DNA of 12,914 bases, taken from JAWLFY01 sp964462125. Its GTDB lineage: Bacteria > Planctomycetota > Planctomycetia > Pirellulales > Pirellulaceae. The notes under the pieces are model-generated. The model made no database searches. It saw only the letters and a list, made by a program, of their open reading frames with translations, and was not told the origin of the DNA. The position numbers and the translations under genes are program-made. Positions 1 to 7,361 of this stretch are shown here, one piece after another. The DNA is taken from positions 1 to 12,914 of the forward strand of contig CAYWXT010000160.1 of NCBI GenBank assembly GCA_964462125.1, read 5' to 3'. Every line of letters begins with the position of its first letter. The stretch's first letter is position 1.

Positions 1-66
1 GTTCCGGGAGGCCAAGGGGCCAGGCCGATCGTCTGCACCGCGTCGGTGGCGTTCAGCCAAGTTCAT
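1..66 (-). CDS. Probable 5' end of a minus-strand gene, cut by the left edge
   Basis: An ATG on the minus strand (complement of 64-66) opens a frame of 22 codons with no stop before the edge, starting MNLAERHRRGADD. An exact AGGAG lies on the minus strand at 74-78, 7 bases upstream of this ATG, which is the best Shine-Dalgarno match in this part of the window and the main support for a real start. The peptide is basic and hydrophilic, with no signal peptide, and I do not recognise a family from so few residues. The gene would be divergent from the secreted protein at 314, leaving about 250 bases (67-313) for two promoters. No other frame between 67 and 313 looks like a protein. The call rests on the ribosome site and could be chance. 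Confidence 0.4.
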   Translation of the reverse strand, partial: MNLAERHRRGADDRPGPLASRN

Positions 67-73
67 CCGGTGG

Positions 74-78
74 CTCCT
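74..78 (-). promoter_or_regulatory. Shine-Dalgarno site for the left-edge gene
   Basis: The minus strand reads AGGAG here, 7 bases before the ATG at 66. Position and match are ideal for a bacterial ribosome binding site, and it is what fixes the start of the partial gene at the left edge. Confidence 0.45.
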
Positions 79-313
79 GTCGCGGCGCGTTTTTCGATCG
101 GGCGTCAGCATCGGTCATTCGTTGCAGATAAAGCTTGGCCGCGCATGCGGTCAAGCCATCCTTGCTCGCCGACTCGTCGAATCACCGGAGCCGGCGATTT
201 TGGAGCCGAGCAAGTTTTCTCTTGTCGCCCAAGGGGAGATTCACGTACAGGCACTCTCGGCGGAACGATTCCGTGACCTTTGCCAGTTTGGTTTGTCACA
301 CAGGAACAGATGA

Positions 314-1150
314 ATGCGATCGCTAGCCGTTGGTTTGGTGTTATTCAGTTGGGTCACTTTTTCAGCCGCGGTTGCGGACGAACCGCCGGGCGGCGGTGCG
401 GGCGGGGTGTCCCCGTCGGTCCGCGGACTGTCTCCCGCTTCCCGGCGTTCCGGAGGACGCGGCTTGGAGTCCGCAGCGCGGGGGCGGATCCCCGGTCGCG
501 GGCCAGATGCGACGGCGCGCACGGTGGGACCCAACTTTCGCCCCCAGCAGACGGGAACTGATCTGACGCGTCCGGGAGTGCCGATCGGTGGGCGGGCCGC
601 CATGGGCAGGGACCGAGCCCGAATCGCTCGTGCCCTCGCCGATGGCGCGGCGGCAAAAGGGAAAGAAGCAGACCAGCGAGAAGGAGATGTGGTTACCGGA
701 TCTCGTCGGCCGACGAACCACCCTCAGCATCATCGCTTGATGCTCCAGGCCGACTTGGTTCTCGCTCGCCGGTTGGCCGACATCGATCGCCTCCGCGACG
801 TAGCTCTGGCCAACGGCAAAGAAAACCTGCTGCTTCGCGCCGATCAATTGGAACAACAAGCCCGTCTCCAGCACGACCAACGCATCGCCCGGCTCGAAGC
901 CTTTCCGACTGTGGAGCGGGAGAGTGGCGAAGGGGTGAATTCTGGCTTGGCGTCTCCACGTGTTGCCGCTCCTAGCATGAAGCTTCCCGCGGCTGACCGC
1001 CCCGCGGCACCGATCGAGCCGACGTTGGAGCTGGAACCCGGCGCCGAACCGCTCGAGAACCCAGCGGCCGATAACTCTGCAACCGATAACCCAATGCTCG
1101 AAAACCCAGCAGTTGAAGACGCTGCAACCACGTCTCCGGAGCCGCCATAG
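314..1150 (+). CDS. Secreted proline-rich protein of unknown function (278 aa)
   Basis: The protein begins with a clear signal peptide: hydrophobic residues 4-20, with a likely cut after AVA at 19-21. The mature N-terminal half (22-135) is rich in Gly, Arg, Pro and Ser and looks disordered. Residues 138-197 form a probable amphipathic helix rich in Leu, Arg and Gln, ending in a QLEQQARLQHDQRIARLE stretch that suggests a short coiled coil. The tail (218-278) is acidic and Pro/Ala rich with irregular ENPA- and DNP-type repeats, as in cell-surface linkers. The start is set by AGGAA at 302-306, 7 bases before the ATG. A competing ATG at 310 lies in another frame and gives no signal peptide. I do not recognise a family. 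An exported protein in the periplasm or on the surface is the most that can be said. The gene stands alone and is followed at once by a hairpin. Confidence 0.75.
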   Translation: MRSLAVGLVLFSWVTFSAAVADEPPGGGAGGVSPSVRGLSPASRRSGGRGLESAARGRIPGRGPDATARTVGPNFRPQQTGTDLTRPGVPIGGRAAMGRDRARIARALADGAAAKGKEADQREGDVVTGSRRPTNHPQHHRLMLQADLVLARRLADIDRLRDVALANGKENLLLRADQLEQQARLQHDQRIARLEAFPTVERESGEGVNSGLASPRVAAPSMKLPAADRPAAPIEPTLELEPGAEPLENPAADNSATDNPMLENPAVEDAATTSPEPP

Positions 1151-1167
1151 GCTCCGTTACAAAACGC

Positions 1168-1192
1168 CGGAGTCGGTCGCGAACCGACTCCG
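1168..1192 (+). terminator. Strong hairpin after the secreted-protein gene, likely terminator
   Basis: A perfect 10-base-pair stem, CGGAGTCGGT pairing with ACCGACTCCG, encloses a 5-base CGCGA loop. It begins 17 bases after the stop codon at 1150. The stem is GC rich, as expected for an intrinsic terminator, but only TTGGT follows instead of a run of T, so termination may be partial or helped by Rho. It may also protect the mRNA 3' end. Confidence 0.5.
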
Positions 1193-1821
1193 TTGGTCCC
1201 CCTCCCTCGACTCTGGCCTCAGCCATGAGCAACGCTCTGTAGGCGCTCGCGCCAAGGAGCGTCAGCGACGCGGTCGTAGCCTCCGGGGTGCTGGGCGCGA
1301 ACAGACCCTGGTATTCGCCGTAGGGCGATGGTGCTCCGCACCTCCAACCGACCGTCGGGACGCAGCACCGGGCCAGCGACGACGGTAGCCGCGGCGAGAT
1401 GCCCCAGCCCGATCGCCTCGATTAGCCAAGTCGGAAAAGCTCATCACCTTCGTTGGCACCGAAGTCCGATGGCCGCTCAGAGTGATCGTACTTCCAGCAG
1501 CGATAACGACGATGCGTGCACTTCCATTCCTCGCGGTCAATGCTGAACGACCTTCTTCTTTTGGCTCCTGTCCCGAAAAGTAGCGAAATTGCGCCGATTC
1601 TGCGATCAGCCACTCAATTCGGGGAAGAACCATTGGCTGCAACCGCCACCGGCACGGCGGATAGAAGACGGCATGATATGTGCCCGGCTTCCCGGGTGCA
1701 GGTAACTCGTTTGTGCCACCAAGCGTTGCGCCGGTTCCCAGAAGCTGGTGCTTCACGCCCACAGACGGAATGCTGAACGGACTCGCCCACCGTAGCGCAT
1801 CGCCCCAATACTGCAAGTTTT
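1193..1821. other. Long stretch with no convincing gene
   Basis: About 630 bases lie between the hairpin and the AI-2E-type gene. The open frames here (for example minus strand 1262-1816 and plus strand 1516-1776) lack a usable ribosome site, have scrambled Arg/Ser/Pro-rich translations and match no family I know. Small inverted repeats are visible near 1259-1271 (GCGTC-AGC-GACGC) and around 1684-1702, and the phrase AATGCTGAACG occurs twice, near 1541 and 1769. This could be decayed coding sequence, a long leader of the next gene, or spacer. I see no tRNA, CRISPR or transposase remnant. Confidence 0.5.
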
Positions 1822-2904
1822 ATGAATTCTTCTGACCAGCCGTCCCGGCCGTTTATTTTTCGAATCCTGGCGATGCTGGGACTCGTTATTCTCGCGGTGC
1901 TGATGGGCACCATCGTCTGGCGTGCCTTTGACGTTTTGTTGGTGATATTCGCCGGAATTCTGCTCGGGGTCTTTTTGTACAGCTTGAGCCACAAGGTCAG
2001 CGATTACCTGCCGATCGGCTACGCGTGGTGCCTGGCGCTCGTCATGGTCCTGAGCTTCGGTGGCATGGCCGTGCTCTTGTATTTTCTGGTGCCACACGTC
2101 GCAGATCGCATCAGCCAACTGACTCAGCAGCTGGGTGATGCAGTTGGGCAAATTCGGCAACAGCTCCAACAATCATCGTGGGGACAACAACTGCTCGGCC
2201 AGACACCCTCCTTGGATGGGATGCTTTCGGGACAGCCTGGGGAGGGCGAGCGATCGGCACAGGAAGGACAGGCTGGCATCCTGTCGACGATCGGCACAGT
2301 CTTTCAGACGACGTTCGGGGCAATTGTGAACGTGGTGGTAATCTTTTTTCTGGGCATCTACACCGCTGCCACACCAGCAGTCTACCGCCGCGGGCTGGTC
2401 AAACTTGTCCCACCAGTCCACCGCGACCGTGCCAGGGAGGTGCTCAGCGATCTGCGTTTGACGCTCTGGCGGTGGAGCCTGGGTCGTTTGTTTTCGATGA
2501 GCGTCATCGGTGTGGCGACGGCAATCGGACTCTGGCTGATGGGAGTGCCGCTGCCCATCACGATGGGCATGATTGCCGCACTGCTGACGTTTGTGCCCAA
2601 TATTGGCCCGGTCTTGTCGGTGGTTCCGCCATTGTTGCTGGCCCTGCCGCAGGGAATGATGCTGGGCGTCTATGTCGTGGCTTTTTACCTGGCATTACAG
2701 CTCGCTGAGAGCTACCTATTGACGCCTCTCGTGCAGCGGCACGAGCTTTCGCTGGCACCGGCGCTGACCATTTCGGTCCAGCTTCTTATGAGCATACTCG
2801 CCGGTGCCTTAGGATTGGCGCTCGCTACTCCATTGGCGGCTGTGGTCATGGTGCTGGTCAACGACCTCTACATCCATGATGTGCTACAGGACCTTGAGTC
2901 CTAG
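1822..2904 (+). CDS. AI-2E family membrane transporter (360 aa)
   Basis: This is a polytopic inner-membrane protein of the AI-2E transporter family (PF01594; includes TqsA, PerM and YhhT). Two hydrophobic segments lie at 11-31 and 36-55, a third at 68-90, and the usual long soluble amphipathic stretch spans 91-155. More membrane helices follow at 158-182, 222-241, 245-277, 279-300 and 312-346. The family's PNIGP motif is at 259-263, followed by SVVPPLLLAL. The length is normal for the family, so the gene looks intact. Members export or exchange small solutes such as autoinducer-2, indole or, in some cases, Na+ for H+. The substrate here cannot be read from sequence, and the family name should not be taken as proof of quorum-signal transport. 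No Shine-Dalgarno site precedes the ATG, but the start gives the expected short polar N-terminus. It is a single gene with no obvious partner. Confidence 0.92.
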   Translation: MNSSDQPSRPFIFRILAMLGLVILAVLMGTIVWRAFDVLLVIFAGILLGVFLYSLSHKVSDYLPIGYAWCLALVMVLSFGGMAVLLYFLVPHVADRISQLTQQLGDAVGQIRQQLQQSSWGQQLLGQTPSLDGMLSGQPGEGERSAQEGQAGILSTIGTVFQTTFGAIVNVVVIFFLGIYTAATPAVYRRGLVKLVPPVHRDRAREVLSDLRLTLWRWSLGRLFSMSVIGVATAIGLWLMGVPLPITMGMIAALLTFVPNIGPVLSVVPPLLLALPQGMMLGVYVVAFYLALQLAESYLLTPLVQRHELSLAPALTISVQLLMSILAGALGLALATPLAAVVMVLVNDLYIHDVLQDLES

Positions 2905-3088
2905 AGAGTGCGACAGGCTGAACAGCAGACGCTTTTTCTATGGCCCCCGCCATGGGAGCCGTGCGCAACAACGCGGGTATCATTTCTGTGTCGTATTGCG
3001 ACATTTCGTGACGGAATCTGTCGCGTCGTTTCGCCTTAGCCCGTGAAGACGAGTGACTTTCTCTGCCGCTCGTGGTCGCGGAGCGTCC

Positions 3089-3127
3089 CTCGGGGTCGCA
3101 CCCGAGAGCACCGTTTTGGCGAAACGG
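3089..3127. terminator. Tandem hairpins between convergent genes, possible two-way terminator
   Basis: Two adjacent stem-loops lie between the convergent ends of the AI-2E gene (2904) and the phosphatase gene (stop at 3156). The first is CTCGGG/CCCGAG with a 6-base loop (3089-3106). The second is CCGTTT/AAACGG with a 5-base loop (3111-3127). The second stem has a T run on the plus strand and the matching A run, so it could work in both directions. It is 28 bases beyond the phosphatase stop but about 185 beyond the transporter stop, so it fits the phosphatase better. Confidence 0.4.
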
Positions 3128-3155
3128 AGGTACATCCGTTCGACCTGATGCAAGC

Positions 3156-4847
3156 TCACCGCAACCGGCTCAGCGGCACCTTGAGCGAATGGACCGTTTC
3201 GCCGTCGATCGTGATCACGTCGTAGGTGACCGTCGGGTCGTTGGCTTCGGTATCGAAGGTGATCCGTCCGAACGATTGTTTCTTGTTGTAAGAGAAAACG
3301 GCCTCCTCCATTTCTGAATGGACATGCTCGTTGGTCAATCGGGATGAATTGAACTCATACAGATCGTAGCCGCCATCACGCTCGATCTGCCAAGCGTCGG
3401 AACGATGGCGGTCGGCGGAAGCGAGCACCACACCCTCAATGTGGTTCGCTTCAATGAACGAAAAGATTTCCTCCCGTTCCTCGGCATAGCCCCGCCAGGT
3501 ATCCAGTCCCGCCTGGCCCGGTTTGGCGCGGAGGTCCCAAGGAACCGGCGAGACGAGCACCTTGAAGGTTCCTGCGGAACCGGCAAGCGTCTCCTTCAAC
3601 CATTCCTTTTGCGTTAATCCAAGCATGGTCGGGTTTTCAGCCCCATCGCCCCCGCGGCGGCCAGAGTCGGTGCGGTAATATCGGCCGTCGAGCATGATGA
3701 AGTGGACGTCACCGATGACGAAATCGTACCACACGCCCGGCTGCTCCTCGCCGCCACCGTAAGACGGATTCACCCAGTTGTGCCGGAACACATTCCACAC
3801 GGGCCGCTTCCACGCGGGCACGTCGATGTGCGGTCCACCCCAACTGTCGTCCGTGCTGAAATCATGATCGTCCCAGATGGCGAACACCGGCGTGCGGCCG
3901 ACCAGGCTTCGGAACTCAGGCCGCGACTGTCGTCGGTAGTAACAGTAGCGTTGCATCGGCGGCGTCTCCGGATTATCGCTGTAGACGTTGTCGCCCAGCA
4001 GCAGCAAGGCGTCCGGCTCAAGTGACGCGATCGTCGTCCAGATCCGCTCGTTCTTCAGAACGTATCCCGCGCCACCACCAAACGCGATGTTGAAGCGGCT
4101 CGGCGACCCGGCGGCCGGGAAGGTGCGAAACGACTGCAGCTCCTGGGGTTGGTCGTCGACCAGCACGCGGTACTGATACTCGGTGCGCGGCTGGAGTCCT
4201 TCCAGGTCGACCACGGCGGTGAAGTCGCTCTCGGGGCCCGTCTCGACCGTTTCGCTGTGAATGTCGAGGGAGTCGGAGGATTCCCCCGTGACCACGCGCA
4301 CCACGCTCCGACGCCCCGTCCGCACCCACACACGGGCGCTGCGGTCGGTGAGCGATCCGACCATCGGGCCGTGAAGCAGGCCATCGGCGAATCGGTCTTC
4401 CAGGTCTTTCCAAGCGGCGGTCTCTCGCAGGGGTTCCAGGAGTTCCCGCGGGCCGGCCAGGAAACGTTGGGGCGGCAGGCCAAGTTCGATCGCCTCGCCG
4501 ATTGCCGCCTCGGCCTCGTCCGGTTGATCGAGATGCGTGTGAGCGAGCGCGAGCAGAAAATGGAGCTCGCCGTCGTCGTCTCGCTTCTCCGCCATCCGCT
4601 GCAGATAGGAGACCGCTTCGTCATGCTTTCCTTGCAGGATCAGCGTCAAGGCCCACTGGCCGATCCGCTTGGATTGACCGTCAGCCGGGGCCGGGCCATT
4701 CGGCACCGGACGCGGCCGCGAAGCGCCGCCGAGTGGATCTCGATCGGGTGGCTGCGCGAAAGAGAAAGTCCCAGCGGTCGCGGTCGCGACCAGCATCCAA
4801 ACCGCCCCCCGCCAGTGATGCGCCCGTCTTGTCGTTGATGATGACAT
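3156..4847 (-). CDS. Exported PhoD-like metallophosphatase with N-terminal TPR-like region (563 aa)
   Basis: A probable exported phosphatase or phosphodiesterase of the PhoD family. Residues 1-31 are a signal peptide (basic start, hydrophobic 14-30, FAQ end). A helical TPR-like part covers about 58-125. Residues 157-243 match the immunoglobulin-like PhoD N-terminal domain (HGPMVGSLTDRSARVWVRTG). The catalytic domain follows: GDNVYSD (285-291), WDDHD (325-329), LDGRYYR (386-392) and ASADRH (476-481), all in family order and holding the metal-binding Asp and His residues. Where classical PhoD has an ASCQ-type motif with a metal-associated Cys, this protein has FGGGAGY (256-262) and no Cys. The open frame reaches back to 5144, but the start at 4847 is chosen because of the GAGGG site at 4856-4860 and the signal peptide, and because the extension runs through a repeat. 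Substrate is unknown; phosphate esters outside the cytoplasm are likely. Confidence 0.88.
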   Translation of the reverse strand: MSSSTTRRAHHWRGAVWMLVATATAGTFSFAQPPDRDPLGGASRPRPVPNGPAPADGQSKRIGQWALTLILQGKHDEAVSYLQRMAEKRDDDGELHFLLALAHTHLDQPDEAEAAIGEAIELGLPPQRFLAGPRELLEPLRETAAWKDLEDRFADGLLHGPMVGSLTDRSARVWVRTGRRSVVRVVTGESSDSLDIHSETVETGPESDFTAVVDLEGLQPRTEYQYRVLVDDQPQELQSFRTFPAAGSPSRFNIAFGGGAGYVLKNERIWTTIASLEPDALLLLGDNVYSDNPETPPMQRYCYYRRQSRPEFRSLVGRTPVFAIWDDHDFSTDDSWGGPHIDVPAWKRPVWNVFRHNWVNPSYGGGEEQPGVWYDFVIGDVHFIMLDGRYYRTDSGRRGGDGAENPTMLGLTQKEWLKETLAGSAGTFKVLVSPVPWDLRAKPGQAGLDTWRGYAEEREEIFSFIEANHIEGVVLASADRHRSDAWQIERDGGYDLYEFNSSRLTNEHVHSEMEEAVFSYNKKQSFGRITFDTEANDPTVTYDVITIDGETVHSLKVPLSRLR

Positions 4848-4855
4848 ACTAAAGA

Positions 4856-4860
4856 CCCTC
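4856..4860 (-). promoter_or_regulatory. Shine-Dalgarno site that fixes the PhoD-like start
   Basis: The minus strand reads GAGGG, 8 bases upstream of the ATG at 4847. It supports that start over the in-frame upstream ones that would make a 662-residue protein without an N-terminal signal peptide. Confidence 0.6.
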
Positions 4861-4910
4861 TTACCTGCAAGCCAAACTCGAAGCTTCCTCGACGCCACTA
4901 TCGTACCAGA

Positions 4911-4997
4911 GCGGGAATTAAAGTGTCCGGTACCTTTTGTGCAAAGCACCCGGAGGGCGAGTCCCTCGCAAAAGGTACCGGACACTTTGATTCCCGC
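4911..4997. repeat. 87-base inverted repeat, REP/MITE-like, with structured centre
   Basis: Arms of 29 bases (4911-4939 and 4969-4997) are reverse complements except for one position that can form a G-T pair. Each arm carries the core AAAAGGTACCGGACACTTT or its complement, flanked by GCGGGAAT/ATTCCCGC. The 29-base centre folds again into two small hairpins: GTGC-AAA-GCAC (4939-4949, sharing its first base with the arm) and GAGGG-CGAGT-CCCTC (4953-4967). The same core occurs alone at 8365-8392. Paired inverted short palindromic units are the form of REPIN-type elements moved by REP-associated tyrosine transposases, or of small MITEs. No transposase is present here. The element lies between two divergent genes, 63 bases from the PhoD-like start and 88 from the propeller start, so it may also act on transcription of either. 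Confidence 0.85.
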
Positions 4998-5085
4998 ACG
5001 GTTTTCAATCACGGCGTGGATTACAATCGGCGTTTGTTTTCTCCACCTGCCCCGAGAACCTATCAACGACGAGAGTCTATTCACG

Positions 5086-6093
5086 ATGCGCCCCACCAGA
5101 TCCCTCCTCATCTGCTTGCTGCTGGTCGTTCCCTTCCTGTTCACCTCAGCGTCGCTCGCCCAGACACCGTCGACGCTGGGACGAATTGAACGACTCGACG
5201 CCGGGCTCGATCGCTATGTCGATCGCGACACGCCGATCGAGGTTTTGGCAGGCGGTTTCACCTGGACCGAGGGCCCCGTCTGGGTCACCGGTGAGGAGGA
5301 GAGCCATTTGCTGTTCTCCGATATTCCGCGGAACAGCATCTTTCGTTGGTCTCCGTCGCGAGGGATCGAACTGTACATGCAACCCAGCGGCTACACCGGC
5401 GTGAGCTACTACGGGCTCGAACCAGGCACCAATGGGCTGGCGATTGACCCCGAGGGTCGGCTGACCATGTGCGAGCATGGCGACCGCCGGGTCTCGGTGC
5501 TGACCACCGATGGGGGCAAGCGGACGCTGGCCGACAGTTACGAAGGCCAGCGGCTGAACAGCCCGAACGATTTGGTGTTTGACTCCGACGGTGTGATGTT
5601 TTTCACCGATCCGCCCTACGGACTCCCCGAACGTGCGGAGGATCGGCGGCGAGAGATGGACTTCTGCGGCGTCTACCGGCTCGATTCCGACGGCGCGCTA
5701 ACGCTGCTGACGAAAGAACTCGATCGGCCCAATGGAATCGGGTTGTCGCCGGATGAGAAGACGCTGTATGTCGCACAAAGCGATCCCGACCGCCCGATCT
5801 GGATGGCTTACCCACTCCGCGATGATAAGACGCTGGGCGAAGGCAAGCTCCTGTTCAGCGCCGCCCCTTACATGGACGAGTTTCCCGGGCTGCCCGACGG
5901 ATTGGCCGTCGCCCCGGACGGCACAATTTTCGGCAGTGGCCCAGGAGGGATCTACGTGATTTCGCCCAAGGGCAAACTGCTCGGCCGGCTGATCACCGGC
6001 GGCCGCACGAGCAACTGCGCCCTGGCCGACGATGGTCACCTCTACATCACAGCCGACAAAAACCTGTGCCGCGTGCGAATCAAATCGCTCTAA
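5086..6093 (+). CDS. Exported SMP-30/gluconolactonase-like beta-propeller (335 aa)
   Basis: A six-bladed propeller enzyme of the SMP-30/gluconolactonase/LRE family (PF08450). Such proteins hydrolyse lactones of sugar acids or related esters using one bound divalent metal. Residues 1-25 are a signal peptide (hydrophobic 7-20, SLA before Gln 26), so it acts outside the cytoplasm. The expected metal-binding positions are visible: Glu 62 in WTEGPVW, Asn 161 in LNSPNDLVFD, Asn 216 in RPNGIGL and Asp 271 in LPDGLAVA. FFTDPPYGL (172-180) is another family hallmark. The length is normal and the gene looks intact. The open frame extends upstream to 4939, but the ATG at 5086 is chosen because it gives the signal peptide and has GAGAG at 5071-5075, and because the extension is repeat sequence. 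It is divergent from the PhoD-like gene. Planctomycetes carry many paralogues, so the exact substrate is unknown. Confidence 0.9.
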   Translation: MRPTRSLLICLLLVVPFLFTSASLAQTPSTLGRIERLDAGLDRYVDRDTPIEVLAGGFTWTEGPVWVTGEEESHLLFSDIPRNSIFRWSPSRGIELYMQPSGYTGVSYYGLEPGTNGLAIDPEGRLTMCEHGDRRVSVLTTDGGKRTLADSYEGQRLNSPNDLVFDSDGVMFFTDPPYGLPERAEDRRREMDFCGVYRLDSDGALTLLTKELDRPNGIGLSPDEKTLYVAQSDPDRPIWMAYPLRDDKTLGEGKLLFSAAPYMDEFPGLPDGLAVAPDGTIFGSGPGGIYVISPKGKLLGRLITGGRTSNCALADDGHLYITADKNLCRVRIKSL

Positions 6094-6488
6094 CGGTTCC
6101 GGCGCTGCGAACGGAAAACCTGAGTCGTGACGAACTGCTGCACCGGCGGCAGGCTGACGCCTCTGCGGGAGGCCTCGAAGCGCATCGCCCGGGCGAAATA
6201 GTTGAACGGCAACAGGCGATTTCGCTTCAACGCGTAGCGCTCGATGGCCAGCACGAGCCCACGCTCCAGTTTGTCCTCGCGGACGCGGGCGGCGACGAAG
6301 CGGATGAACGCCTGTTGTTCCTCAGCCGTGGCCCTCAACCGATTGATCAGTTGGTCCTCCAGGCTGGCCGTGGCTTGCCCGCGCGCCGAAGCAGGACTGG
6401 GGAACGAGATTTGGGCCTCGGCGGGCGGAGCGAACAGCAGAGCAAAGAGCACCGCGGTCGGGACGGCGAAACGGAAAGCTTGCGGCAT
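6090..6488 (-). CDS. Small secreted protein of unknown function (132 aa)
   Basis: A signal peptide is clear (hydrophobic 7-20, AEA before Gln 26). The mature part of about 107 residues is basic and mostly helical, rich in Arg, Gln, Phe and Ala: a disordered start (27-42), then helices around 43-70, 72-88 and 96-125. It has no Cys and no catalytic motif that I recognise. The start is well supported by GAGGG at 6497-6501 on the minus strand, 8 bases before the ATG. Its stop overlaps that of the propeller gene by 4 bases (6090-6093), so the two transcripts converge with no room for a terminator between them. A soluble periplasmic or surface protein is the likely fate. No function can be named. 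Confidence 0.75.
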   Translation of the reverse strand: MPQAFRFAVPTAVLFALLFAPPAEAQISFPSPASARGQATASLEDQLINRLRATAEEQQAFIRFVAARVREDKLERGLVLAIERYALKRNRLLPFNYFARAMRFEASRRGVSLPPVQQFVTTQVFRSQRRNR

Positions 6489-6832
6489 CGGTCGGGCCCT
6501 CGCGAGCGGGTCGTCGGTCCAGGACGTTCCATACGTCGGTCGTCGCCGGGGCTACCACGTCGCGGCGTTTCGGGGCAAGGCGAAATTCATCTCGGCAGGC
6601 GACGGGGAGCGGCTTGAGAGGCCACGCAACACCAGCCTGGGCAAGATGGGGAACCTGTGTCGCTGCCATTCGGTTCGGTCTGTCGTGGTTGGACTGATTG
6701 TGTGCACCCGCGGTACTGGGGAGCCGAAAAAACGAAGGACTCGGTCGAGCGGCGGCCCGCCGTCAGGCTGACCACGGATGGACCACGTACCCAGTCGCTG
6801 CGAAAGTGGCGTGATAGCGGAAGGATTCGGCG
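6489..6832. other. Spacer between divergent genes
   Basis: These 344 bases separate two divergently transcribed genes for exported proteins and should hold both promoters. I see no convincing gene: the open frames crossing it are Arg/Pro/Gly-rich shadows with no ribosome site. A short perfect palindromic stem, CGGCGG-C-CCGCCG, lies near 6750-6763. No strong sigma-70 promoter pair stands out. Confidence 0.5.
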
Positions 6833-7240
6833 ATGAATCGTTGGCTGATAATCGGATCGATGGTCGGTTTGCTGACCATGACCACGGGGTGTTTACACCA
6901 CAACACGCGTGGCGGTTGCCAATCGTGCAACAGCTGCAATGAAGCCAACAGCGGCTCGGGGCTGTTGGGCAAGATGGGAGCGAGGGCGAGGGGTGGGGGG
7001 CACGCCGGGCACGCCGGCCACCGGCCCGGCTGCGTTGCCGGGCCGCTCGGCTGGCAACAGGGGGGACATGACTACAGTTCGCATCTGCAGCCGGGCGTGC
7101 TGGGACATCGCGCGGCGTCGCAGGTCCAAAATCAACCCTTCACCGCTGGCCCCCCCTCGGGCCAAGTCGCGTATCCTTACTATACGCACCGCGGCCCCCG
7201 CGACTTCCTGATGGACGACCCGCCGCCGATCGGCCGCTGA
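6833..7240 (+). CDS. Small Cys/His-rich lipoprotein with conserved planctomycete tail (135 aa)
   Basis: The first 19 residues are a lipoprotein signal (basic Arg 3, hydrophobic core) ending in TTGC with Cys 20 as the acylation site. The Thr at -3 is a relaxed lipobox. After it come GGCQSCNSCNE, a CxxCxxC arrangement (Cys 29, 32, 35), and a Gly/His-rich stretch GGGHAGHAGH (54-63). The last 22 residues (114-135) contain YPYYTHRGPRDFL then PPPIG, a tail I recognise from many small planctomycete lipoproteins of unknown function. The start has GGAAGGA at 6819-6825, 7 bases upstream. The Cys and His residues could bind metal or form disulfides, but this is inference. The protein should be anchored in a membrane facing the periplasm. 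It sits 121 bases before the serine acetyltransferase gene, with no functional link that I can see. Confidence 0.82.
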   Translation: MNRWLIIGSMVGLLTMTTGCLHHNTRGGCQSCNSCNEANSGSGLLGKMGARARGGGHAGHAGHRPGCVAGPLGWQQGGHDYSSHLQPGVLGHRAASQVQNQPFTAGPPSGQVAYPYYTHRGPRDFLMDDPPPIGR

Positions 7241-7361
7241 GGGAGCGGATGAACCTGCGGCGTCGCTGGAGCGTCCGAGGAGTATAGGGGGAGACTTGGT
7301 CTTCCTCGGGTGGCCGCGGCGTTGGCCGCCCAGCCGTTCTCGAACCCCGTTGAGCACTCCC

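Noticed and set aside
1262..1816. 184-residue minus-strand open frame
   Set aside because: No ribosome site, scrambled composition and no family resemblance. It ends in an Arg-rich run typical of non-coding GC-rich frames.
4149..4838. 229-residue plus-strand open frame inside the PhoD-like gene
   Set aside because: Antisense shadow of the phosphatase. The residues resemble no protein family.
4939..5085. N-terminal extension of the propeller protein to 384 residues
   Set aside because: It starts inside the repeat and places the signal peptide 50 residues in. The ATG at 5086 gives a normal exported protein.
4848..5144. N-terminal extension of the PhoD-like protein to 662 residues
   Set aside because: The added part runs through the inverted repeat and would bury the signal peptide at residue 100. 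The ATG at 4847 has a good GAGGG site.
6661..6720. Possible sigma-70 promoter (TTGGAC at 6689, TACTGG at 6714) before the lipoprotein gene
   Set aside because: The 19-base spacing and poor -10 match are no better than chance.
7296..7361. TTG start for the serine acetyltransferase, near a purine-rich site
   Set aside because: The purine run is too close to the TTG, and the extra residues are Arg/Pro-rich and unlike the family. The GTG at 7362 gives a family-like start, though this is not certain.
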